A stretch of DNA of 7,519 nucleotides from Gammaproteobacteria bacterium (GTDB lineage Bacteria > Pseudomonadota > Gammaproteobacteria > Xanthomonadales > Rhodanobacteraceae), in assembly GCA_005877675.1 (NCBI GenBank), contig VBNZ01000028.1:3463-10981 (forward strand), in the 5' to 3' direction. The notes under the pieces are model-generated. The model saw nothing but the letters and a program-made list of their open reading frames with translations, was not told where the DNA came from and searched no databases. How positions within the stretch are numbered: the first letter of the stretch is position 1; each line of letters opens with the position of its first letter. The position numbers and the translations under genes are program-made. Of this stretch, positions 1 to 5,664 are shown one piece after another.

Positions 1-948
1 AGTGCCCATGCCGTTCGGCGTTACCACAGGATTGATCCACGGACTCGATGGACCGGACCAGGACCAGATCAGGTTCATCGCCGCCTGCGTGCTGAGAAAG
101 TCGATCACCAGGCTCTTGCCGGCCTGCGCATTCGGATTGACCAAGTCCCAGTTGTGCATGGTCTGCACCGAGAGGCCGACGTTGGTCGCGAGTATGCCGT
201 AGCCGATATCACTGACGTGACGGCGATACGTGGTGCGCGCCGGTCCGTCGAGATTGCAGCCGCTCGGCATCAGGTGGCGCGTGAACGCGTCCTCGCCGGG
301 AGATGGGCCCGGTCCCGGGTCGGGACACACGCCGCCGGGCGGATCGTCGTCGGCGTGATTGAGGCCGTAGGTGTGGCCGCTCTCGTGCGCCGCGGTGCCG
401 CCGATTGCCTGCGCCCAGTGGTCGAGCGTGTTGTTCGCGCCGGTCAGCGCGCCGGTCATCGAGCAACCGCCGGCGCCATTGCCGCCTTCGCAGGCGACGT
501 AGGCGCCGGCCCAGACGCGACCGAACTCCACGTCGTTATTGCTGGTCGGGGACCTTCCCCAGGCGCCGCCGCCGTTATTGTCGCTGCCGACCGCCTCGGT
601 ATGGCGCAGTGCCGGCGGTGGCATCAACGTCTCCGGATTGGTGGTCGTGTTCAGCACCTGGATGTTGAACTCGCAGAAGTCATCGACCACGACATCGTGA
701 ATGCGACTGCGCAGCTGCGCGGTCGTGCCGATGCCCATGGTCAGGTCGGCCACGTCGAAACGCTTCGCCGGGCTTTCACCGCCAAAATTGGCTGGATAGG
801 TCGCGTCGTCGGCGGTCGGAAAATACAGGAACAATTTGTGGCTTTTGGCGTCGTCGGTCGTGCCGTAGCTCAAGGGACAGGTTGGCGCGGCGATGGCTGC
901 GTTTGCGCCCAGCGCCATAAGTGCTGCAAGCATCAAGGTATTGCGCAT
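1..948 (-). CDS. Secreted metzincin-like zinc metalloprotease, C-terminus outside window
   Basis: An open frame of 316 codons runs off the left edge without a stop, so the C-terminus is missing. The ATG at 948-946 follows a strong Shine-Dalgarno, GGAGGAGA at 958-951, which fixes the start. Residues 1 to about 21 look like a Sec signal peptide (hydrophobic LMLAALMALGANAAIAA, probable cleavage near AIA-AP). The zinc motif HESGHTYGLNH lies at residues 188-198: H188, H192 and H198 are the predicted ligands and E189 the catalytic base. A Met-turn candidate, HLMPSG with M227, follows about 30 residues later, as in metzincins. Cysteines at 24, 92, 153, 162, 208 and 231 suggest disulfides and an extracytoplasmic location. 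It is likely a secreted or periplasmic protease; substrate and exact family (M10/M12/M57-like) cannot be told. It follows yraN on the same strand with a 77-base gap, so it may be read separately. The class is well supported by the motifs; the physiological role is unknown. Confidence 0.82.
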   Translation of the reverse strand, partial: MRNTLMLAALMALGANAAIAAPTCPLSYGTTDDAKSHKLFLYFPTADDATYPANFGGESPAKRFDVADLTMGIGTTAQLRSRIHDVVVDDFCEFNIQVLNTTTNPETLMPPPALRHTEAVGSDNNGGGAWGRSPTSNNDVEFGRVWAGAYVACEGGNGAGGCSMTGALTGANNTLDHWAQAIGGTAAHESGHTYGLNHADDDPPGGVCPDPGPGPSPGEDAFTRHLMPSGCNLDGPARTTYRRHVSDIGYGILATNVGLSVQTMHNWDLVNPNAQAGKSLVIDFLSTQAAMNLIWSWSGPSSPWINPVVTPNGMGT

Positions 949-1025
949 GATCTCCTCCATGTGAAGTGTGGCAATGGAGTTCTTCATGGGATGGCCGGTG
1001 CGATTACAGGCCGATCGTGATGAAT

Positions 1026-1388
1026 CTATACTGCGTCGAATGCATTGCGCACCCAGTCGAACTGCGGGCGCTGCGGCGTGCCGGTGCAACCGATCACATC
1101 GAAGCGGCACGGCAGCGATGCGTATCGCGGTTGCGCTTGCAGCCACAATTGCGCGGCGCGCACGAGCTTGGCCTGCTTGGCTGCGCCGACGGAGGCCGCG
1201 CCATCGCCGCGCGTGCCATCGCCACGGTAGCGCACCTCGGCGAACACGATCGTGTCGCGATCGGTCAGGATCAGATCGATCTCGCCAAGGCGGCAGTGGA
1301 AGTTGCGATCGAGCAATTCGAGACCGGCATTCTGTACATGCAGCAGCGCAGCATTTTCCCAATGTATACCCGTAGCGCGTGTGCTCAT
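1026..1388 (-). CDS. yraN: YraN family (UPF0102) nuclease-fold protein
   Basis: This 120-residue protein has the normal length for YraN. Recognisable blocks are GEIDLI (35-40), VFAEVRYR (48-55), ASVGAAKQAKL (65-75) and CRFDVIG near residue 94. They correspond to the acidic E-D-ExR/K core of an Endonuclease_5-like/Holliday-junction-resolvase-like fold and closely match the E. coli YraN pattern, including EVRYR. The family is widely annotated as a putative endonuclease, but its biological role is not firmly established. The gene starts 13 bases after the lpoA stop on the same strand, the same lpoA-yraN order as in E. coli, so the two are probably one transcript. No separate promoter is evident. 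The ATG at 1388-1386 is the only reasonable start. Confidence 0.9.
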   Translation of the reverse strand: MSTRATGIHWENAALLHVQNAGLELLDRNFHCRLGEIDLILTDRDTIVFAEVRYRGDGTRGDGAASVGAAKQAKLVRAAQLWLQAQPRYASLPCRFDVIGCTGTPQRPQFDWVRNAFDAV

Positions 1389-1401
1389 GCAGCTCGAGAA
1401 G

Positions 1402-3237
1402 TCAGTGCACGGGTACCGGGCTCATCTGCAGGCTGCCGTTGACGGGCTGCGCTACGCCGTCCTGAAAGCGCGCCCAGGTCAGCACACGCTGCACGCGCCC
1501 CGCGACGTCGGTCGTCAGCTGTCCGGTCGCGCCGGGCAGGTAGGCGTCGCGATGCTGCGCGAGCCAGTCGAGATAGGGCACGAGTTGGTAGGCATCGAGA
1601 CCCATCGCAAACAGTCGTGCGCCCGCGCCGCGCGCACTATCGAGCGAACCGGAAATATCGCCATGCTTGGGCAGACCGGCGACCGCATCGAGCAGCCACG
1701 GCACGTCGCAGAACTCGACGCCGTCGAGATCATGATCGAGCCCGGCATTGAGCATGCCGGAGTAGATATGCGAGGTCGCAAATACCGGTAGATTGCCGTA
1801 GCCGGCCAGTTTCAATTGCGGCATGAACAGCCGCGCCTGCCGCGGCGTCATGCTAAAGAACACGCCCGTGTCGTTGACCGGCGCGCCCGTGCTCGCGTGC
1901 AGATCCGCAAACGCCTGACGAATCGCAGTCGCATAGTTGATGTCGGCATCGCGCACGCGTGCCTCGCCGATAATCGTGCCGTGTCCGGCCTCGAATTGTG
2001 CGCGGAATGCCACAGCTGCGCGCTCGGCCCATTCACTCGCGATGACGACGACCGCCGCGCGCATGATGCCGCGATCGAGCATATGCTGCGCCGCCTGCGC
2101 AGCTTCGCTGTCGGGCGTGAGTGCAAATGCCGCGCTACCCGGCGGCGGATTCTCGCCATGCTCGGGCTGATTGAGCGCAAGTACCGGCACCGGCAGCGTG
2201 GCTTGCGCGAACACCGCAGATACGCCATCGCGGCGCAGTGGTCCGACCACGCGATCGGCGCCTTCGCTCACTGCGCGCTGATAGGCGGCGACTGCGGCGG
2301 CGGCATCGTTGCCGGAATCGTAGACGCGCACTTCCGGTCGCGGCATATGCGTGTCGGAAAAGAATGCGGCGAAAAAGCCGTCGCGCAGCGGCTGCGCCAC
2401 GCCCTTGAGCGGACCCTCGACCGGTACGAGCAGCGCGATAACATGCGCGGCACGATAGCCTTCCGCGCCGAGCGGATTGGTTGCCGTGCCGTTCACGCCG
2501 ACGGCTTCGTTTGGATTGGCGATAGTCTGCGGCAGCGCCTGACCGCGCGCGCGCAGCGCCTGTTCGAGATACGGGCGCAGTGCGTCGTTCGGCAGCAACG
2601 AGGCGGCTTGCTGCTTGAGTGCTTCGGCGTCGACTTGCGCGAGCGTGTCGCGGATCTGCTTTTCGTTCTGCTCGCGCTCGCGGCCTTGCAGCAATACGTC
2701 GAGCGCAAGGCGCGTGCGCGCGCTGCCGAGCGCGTCCGCGTTCGCCGCCTGCGCGCGTGCGCGCAATTCGAGCACGCGCAGCTTGAACGGCGCAGCGAGT
2801 TTTTCCTCGGGCAGCGTGAGCAGCGCGAGCGCGCGCGCAGGGTCGCGCCGTGCGAGTGCAATTTCGGCTTCGACCACATCGAGCCGCGACTGCTCGGCGC
2901 TGTCGAGCCGGCGTACCTGGATGCCTTCGAGCGACTTGGCGGCCGCATCGAGGTCACCGGCTTCGCGCCAGGCCTCGGCCGCACGCAGATGAAAGTGATC
3001 GCGCTGCGCGCGGTCGGACGCGGCGATATCCATGAACGCCTGGCCCGCACGATCGAACTGACCCTCGCGGAACCATTGCTCGGCCTGCGTCGCCGCAGGC
3101 GTTTCGGTGTTCGTCCGCAGCAGGCTTTCATCGCAGCCCGTGAGTAGCGCGGCCACGACAGTCGCGAACCAAAGGTGCCGGAACGAAAGACCCAGAGCGC
3201 GCATGCGTAAGTCCGAAGAAGGCGTGGGACGCATCAT
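1402..3237 (-). CDS. lpoA: LpoA, lipoprotein activator of a class A penicillin-binding protein
   Basis: In E. coli, LpoA is an outer-membrane lipoprotein that reaches through the periplasm to stimulate PBP1A. This 611-residue protein is shorter than the E. coli protein (about 680). A lipoprotein signal peptide ends in lipobox LLTGC with the lipidated cysteine at residue 35. Residues about 45-235 are an alanine-rich helical, TPR-like region. Residues about 264-600 are the periplasmic-binding-protein-like domain, marked by IALLVPVEGPLKG (267-279), VVGPL (330-334), VLALNQPE (352-359), RLFAMGLDAYQL (541-552) and GATGQLT near 568. The start is uncertain: tandem ATGs at 3237 and 3234, and a third at 3204 (residue 12) that would give a more typical 23-residue signal peptide; none has a strong Shine-Dalgarno. 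Residue +2 after the lipid cysteine is Asp, which in E. coli favours inner-membrane retention. The gene is divergent from rsmI, as in E. coli, and is followed by yraN. Confidence 0.93.
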   Translation of the reverse strand: MMRPTPSSDLRMRALGLSFRHLWFATVVAALLTGCDESLLRTNTETPAATQAEQWFREGQFDRAGQAFMDIAASDRAQRDHFHLRAAEAWREAGDLDAAAKSLEGIQVRRLDSAEQSRLDVVEAEIALARRDPARALALLTLPEEKLAAPFKLRVLELRARAQAANADALGSARTRLALDVLLQGREREQNEKQIRDTLAQVDAEALKQQAASLLPNDALRPYLEQALRARGQALPQTIANPNEAVGVNGTATNPLGAEGYRAAHVIALLVPVEGPLKGVAQPLRDGFFAAFFSDTHMPRPEVRVYDSGNDAAAAVAAYQRAVSEGADRVVGPLRRDGVSAVFAQATLPVPVLALNQPEHGENPPPGSAAFALTPDSEAAQAAQHMLDRGIMRAAVVVIASEWAERAAVAFRAQFEAGHGTIIGEARVRDADINYATAIRQAFADLHASTGAPVNDTGVFFSMTPRQARLFMPQLKLAGYGNLPVFATSHIYSGMLNAGLDHDLDGVEFCDVPWLLDAVAGLPKHGDISGSLDSARGAGARLFAMGLDAYQLVPYLDWLAQHRDAYLPGATGQLTTDVAGRVQRVLTWARFQDGVAQPVNGSLQMSPVPVH

Positions 3238-3295
3238 AGCCCAAGCGCCTGGTCGGCGATGTGACCTGTAAACTGTGTTCTGCGGAGGAAGGGCG

Positions 3296-4132
3296 ATGAC
3301 AAAATCAGCGCAAACACCGGGCGTGCTCTATGTGGTCGCAACGCCGATCGGCAATCTCGCCGACTTGTCCGCGCGCGCACGCGATACGCTCGCGTCCGTT
3401 GACCTGATCGCCGCGGAAGATACACGCCATAGCGCCGCGCTGCTGCGTCACTGCGGCATCGCCAAACGCTGTGTCGCATTGCACGAGCACAACGAACGCG
3501 AGGTAAGTGCGCAGCTCGTGCAACAGATGCAGGCGGGCAAAAACATTGCGCTGATCAGCGATGCCGGCACACCGCTCGTGAGCGATCCCGGATTTCGCCT
3601 CGTGCGCGCGGCGCGTGAAGCGGGCGTGAAGGTGAGCCCGGTGCCCGGTGCCTGCGCAGCGATCGCGGCGCTGTCCGCGGCCGGATTGCCGAGCGACCGT
3701 TTTGTGTTCGAAGGATTTCTGCCCGCGAAATCGGCTGCACGTCGTGCGCACCTGCAGGCGCTCATCGTCGAAACGCGCACGCTGATCTTCTACGAGTCGA
3801 GCCATCGCATCGTCGACGCGCTCGAGGATTGTGTCGCGGTGTTCGGCGAGGCGCGCCACGCGGTCGTTGCGCGCGAGCTGACCAAGCTGTTCGAAACCGT
3901 GCTCGATGGCAGCCTGGCCGAGCTGCATGCGCGCGTAGCTCGGGACGCGGAACAGCAACGCGGCGAATTCGTCTTGCTGATTGCGGGTGCAGACGAGAAC
4001 GCCGACAGCGCACGCCTCGCCGAAGGCCGCCGCATATTCGAGTTGTTGCGCGCGGAACTGCCGCCGGGTCGCGCTGCGAAACTCGCGAGCGAAATCAGCG
4101 GCGCGCCGCGCAACGCGTTGTATACGACCTAA
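3296..4132 (+). CDS. rsmI: 16S rRNA (cytidine-1402-2'-O)-methyltransferase RsmI
   Basis: RsmI uses S-adenosylmethionine to 2'-O-methylate C1402 in the decoding centre of 16S rRNA, acting on the 30S subunit in the cytoplasm. The 278-residue product is full length. Family blocks are LYVVATPIGNLADL (11-24), AAEDTRHS (39-46), ALISDAGTPLVSDPGF (85-100), PVPGACA (115-121), FEGFLPAKSAAR (138-149), IFYESSHRI (164-172) and TKLFET (196-201), together the tetrapyrrole-methylase-like SAM fold. The C-terminus ends in the usual Ala/Leu-rich motif with NALY. The ATG at 3296 is chosen because GGAGGAA at 3284-3290 sits five bases upstream; an in-frame GTG at 3275 lies before this site and is unlikely. The gene is divergent from lpoA across 58 bases. 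Its partner enzyme for the same nucleotide, RsmH, is encoded about 1.5 kb downstream. Confidence 0.96.
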   Translation: MTKSAQTPGVLYVVATPIGNLADLSARARDTLASVDLIAAEDTRHSAALLRHCGIAKRCVALHEHNEREVSAQLVQQMQAGKNIALISDAGTPLVSDPGFRLVRAAREAGVKVSPVPGACAAIAALSAAGLPSDRFVFEGFLPAKSAARRAHLQALIVETRTLIFYESSHRIVDALEDCVAVFGEARHAVVARELTKLFETVLDGSLAELHARVARDAEQQRGEFVLLIAGADENADSARLAEGRRIFELLRAELPPGRAAKLASEISGAPRNALYTT

Positions 4133-4152
4133 TATCAACCGAACAGCTGTCT

Positions 4153-4219
4153 AGGCTCGGCTATGCACGAGCCTTGCGAAATGCCGCGACACGAGCGCGC
4201 GTTTATCCCGCGCGCCTCG
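4153..4219 (+). terminator. Two hairpins between rsmI and rnpB, possible rsmI terminator
   Basis: Two stem-loops follow the rsmI stop. The first pairs AGGCTCG (4153-4159) with CGAGCCT (4168-4174) around an 8-base loop. The second pairs GCGCGCG (4195-4201) with CGCGCGC (4209-4215) around TTTATCC and can extend outward past a bulged C. Neither is followed by a U-tract, so they are weak candidates for intrinsic termination and may simply be GC-rich spacer. They lie upstream of the presumed rnpB promoter. Confidence 0.25.
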
Positions 4220-4295
4220 ACGCATCGCGAACATGTGACGTAAATGGCGACGTAATCGGAGGACGACGATTCAGGTCGCGCGCACGCATTCGCGT

Positions 4296-4301
4296 TAAAC
4301 T
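4296..4301 (+). promoter_or_regulatory. Putative -10 box of the rnpB promoter
   Basis: TAAACT, four of six matches to the sigma70 -10 consensus, ends seven bases before the predicted 5' end of RNase P RNA at 4308, which is correct spacing for a transcription start there. No good -35 hexamer is visible 16-18 bases upstream. The call rests mainly on the position of the RNA's 5' end. Confidence 0.35.
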
Positions 4302-4307
4302 GTCTGC

Positions 4308-4660
4308 GGAGTCGGCCAGACAGTCGCGTCACTCGCAAGAGTGCCGAGGAAAGTCCGGGCTCCACAGGGCAGGGTGCCAGGTAACACCTGGGCGGCGTGA
4401 GCCGACGACCAGTGCAACAGAGAATAGACCGCCGATGGCTCGCAAGAGATCAGGCAAGGGTGAAACGGTGCGGTAAGAGCGCACCGCGCGCGGGGACAAC
4501 GTCGCGTGGCACGGTAAACTCCACCCGGAGCAAGACCGAATAGGGGAGCATGGCGTGGCCCGCGTCGCTCCCGGGTAGGTTGCTTGAGCCTCGCGGCGAC
4601 GCGCGGCCTAGAGGAATGACTGTCCAACGACAAAACCCGGCTTATCGGCCGACTCCATCT
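4308..4660 (+). ncRNA. rnpB: RNase P catalytic RNA, bacterial type A
   Basis: This is the RNA subunit of ribonuclease P, which removes 5' leaders from pre-tRNAs together with the RnpA protein. The ends are set by a perfect 10-bp P1 helix, GGAGTCGGCC at 4308-4317 with GGCCGACTCC at 4647-4656; the mature 3' end is probably a few bases beyond. Universally conserved blocks are in order: CAGACAGTCGC after P1, GAGGAAAGTCCGGGCTCC near 4345, AGGGCAGGGTGCCAGGTAAC near 4367, CGACCAGTGCAACAGAGA near 4404, GGTGCGGTAAGAGCGCACC near 4467, GGCACGGTAAACTCCACC near 4508, GGGTAGGTTGCTTGAGCC near 4574 and AACCCGGCTTATCGGCC near 4635. A length of about 350 bases is normal. The L15/P16 position carries GGC (4552-4554) where E. 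coli has GGU. The gene sits alone between rsmI and the dcw cluster. Confidence 0.97.
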
Positions 4661-4676
4661 TCAATGAAATGGTGCT

Positions 4677-4693
4677 GTCGCGCGCCGCGCGAC
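4677..4693 (+). terminator. GC hairpin just downstream of rnpB
   Basis: GTCGCGC (4677-4683) pairs perfectly with GCGCGAC (4687-4693) around a 3-base loop, about 17 bases after the end of RNase P RNA. There is no following U-run, so a role in rnpB 3'-end formation is possible but not shown. Confidence 0.3.
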
Positions 4694-4697
4694 GATC

Positions 4698-4747
4698 ACT
4701 CCCCTCTCCCCCAAGTCTGCTTGGGGGAGAGGTACGGGGCGAGGGGG
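4698..4747 (+). repeat. REP-like palindromic element downstream of rnpB
   Basis: A perfect 13-bp inverted repeat, 4703-4715 with 4720-4732, has a TCTG loop; its arms contain CTCTCCCCCAAG and CTTGGGGGAGAG. It is followed by a G-rich tail, TACGGGGCGAGGGGG at 4733-4747, which could also pair with the C-rich left side. The pattern of a C-rich arm, a short loop, GGGGAGAGG and then GGGGnGAGGG resembles a dispersed palindromic repeat common between genes in many GC-rich proteobacteria. Only one copy is in the window, so repetition cannot be shown here. It could also terminate rnpB transcription, although no U-tract follows. Confidence 0.55.
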
Positions 4748-5118
4748 CGCTTCCAAAAAGTCGCAAGTAGCGCTTCGCCGACATGCATCCCTGGCTGAGT
4801 TGGCGCATGCGATGCCATTCAGTTCGTCGCGAAGGCGCATCGCTTTCCCCTCATGCAATCCGCGGTGAAGCGCGTCAGAGAATAGCTTTGAACGTTGCGC
4901 CGTTGTTTTATACTTTTTTACTTTTTTGCAAATTCTCGCAACTCGCAGCGCTTGCTCGTCCGACCCGATGTGCCAAGGCAGACAGACCCGCGTCACACCG
5001 TTGCGGCTCCTTGCGCAAAAACTTGCGTGAATTCAATCACCTTCTGGCGCTTCCTCAGAAAACGCTCGAAATTGCCAGCAATCCTGCCGCTTGTCCTTGA
5101 TCTGCAACGAAATTTTCC
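4748..5118 (+). other. Gene-free spacer between rnpB and the mraZ promoter
   Basis: No credible gene is visible: the longest frames (for example 4783-5100) show no family motif, no Shine-Dalgarno and no codon bias like the neighbours. The notable point is an AT-rich patch at about 4902-4930 with a tandem ACTTTTTT repeat (4912-4919, 4920-4927). Just before it, TATACT at 4909-4914 matches five of six -10 bases, with a poor -35 (TTGAAC at 4888-4893, 15-base spacing). This may be a secondary promoter feeding the dcw cluster or only an AT-rich island. A weak 5-bp hairpin (CGCAA/TTGCG) lies near 5015-5028. Confidence 0.4.
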
Positions 5119-5147
5119 TTGACAGCCCCTTGTGCCGTGGCTATGGT
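5119..5147 (+). promoter_or_regulatory. Sigma70-type promoter of the mraZ/dcw operon
   Basis: A perfect -35 hexamer, TTGACA (5119-5124), is separated by the optimal 17 bases from TATGGT (5142-5147), four of six matches to the -10. The predicted start is near 5154, giving a leader of about 38 bases before mraZ. The -10 and start site overlap the GTGGG repeats, so MraZ binding would be expected to block RNA polymerase. Confidence 0.8.
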
Positions 5148-5180
5148 GGCGGTCGGTGGGAAATTGTGGGCTTTAGTGGG
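5146..5180 (+). promoter_or_regulatory. MraZ operator: GTGGG direct repeats with 10-bp period
   Basis: GTGGG occurs at 5156-5160, 5166-5170 and 5176-5180, exactly 10 bp apart. A degenerate unit, GTGGC, is in phase at 5146-5150. MraZ proteins are known to bind TGGGN-type direct repeats about one helical turn apart upstream of their own gene and to repress the dcw promoter. The last repeat lies 11 bases before the mraZ ATG, so it may also act as the weak ribosome-binding region. Confidence 0.85.
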
Positions 5181-5191
5181 AATTCCGCGGC

Positions 5192-5638
5192 ATGTTTCAA
5201 GGCGAATCCGCTATCACGCTGGATGACAAGGGACGGCTCGCGCTGCCCACGGTCTATCGCGAGCTGATTGCGTCCGCCTGCGCCAATCGTCTGGTATTCA
5301 CCTACAACCCATTTGAGCACGGCTGCCTGTGGCTGTTCCCGCAGAGTGAGTGGGAAAAAGTGCGCGACCAGGTCAACGCGCTGTCGAGCGTCAAGCGCGT
5401 GCATCGCGACCTGCAGTTGAAGCTCATTGGCGCTGCCGCGCCGGTCGAGCCCGACAACAGCGCGCGCGTGCTGGTGCCGGCGAGCCAGCGTGCCGCGGCC
5501 GGGATCGAGAAGCGCGCGATCCTGCTCGGCATGAACGCGAAGTTTGAACTGTGGAGCGAGCAGGCACATCTGGCCAAGATTCGCCAGACCATCGGCGAGT
5601 CGGAGCTCAGCGACGAAATGCTGGATCTGAGACTGTGA
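5192..5638 (+). CDS. mraZ: MraZ, transcriptional regulator of the dcw cluster
   Basis: MraZ is a DNA-binding protein with two AbrB-like (SpoVT-AbrB) half-domains that assembles into rings and autoregulates the division and cell wall operon. The 148 residues match the family length. The first half has LDDKGRLALPT (10-20), a conserved DxKGR signature; the second has DNSARVLVP (88-96), followed by LLGMNAKFELW (111-121), another strong family block. It is the first gene of the cluster, with the operator repeats directly upstream and the rsmH frame following or overlapping its stop. The Shine-Dalgarno is poor (only GTGGGA about 10 bases before the ATG), but MF(Q/R)G at the N-terminus is typical, so the start at 5192 is secure. 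Confidence 0.97.
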   Translation: MFQGESAITLDDKGRLALPTVYRELIASACANRLVFTYNPFEHGCLWLFPQSEWEKVRDQVNALSSVKRVHRDLQLKLIGAAAPVEPDNSARVLVPASQRAAAGIEKRAILLGMNAKFELWSEQAHLAKIRQTIGESELSDEMLDLRL

Positions 5639-5664
5639 CCGGTGCAGCCGCGTGCGTACAGACG

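Noticed and set aside
154..1020. A 288-codon plus-strand frame opposite the metalloprotease
   Set aside because: The minus strand has a strong Shine-Dalgarno, signal peptide and zinc motif; the plus-strand frame has none and looks like an antisense shadow.
1816..3147. A 443-codon plus-strand open frame opposite lpoA
   Set aside because: It is a GC-rich antisense shadow of lpoA; its translation is rich in Arg, Cys and His with no family motif, while the minus strand encodes a clear LpoA.
3305..4138. A 277-codon minus-strand frame opposite rsmI
   Set aside because: rsmI is unmistakable on the plus strand; the opposite frame has an Arg/Ala-rich composition and no recognisable domain.
4912..4927. 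T-runs as the U-tract of an intrinsic terminator
   Set aside because: No stable GC hairpin lies directly upstream; the nearest strong hairpin ends at 4732, about 180 bases away.
4783..5100. Possible small protein (105 codons) between rnpB and mraZ
   Set aside because: There is no Shine-Dalgarno, no recognisable motif, and it spans an AT-rich patch with composition unlike the neighbouring genes.
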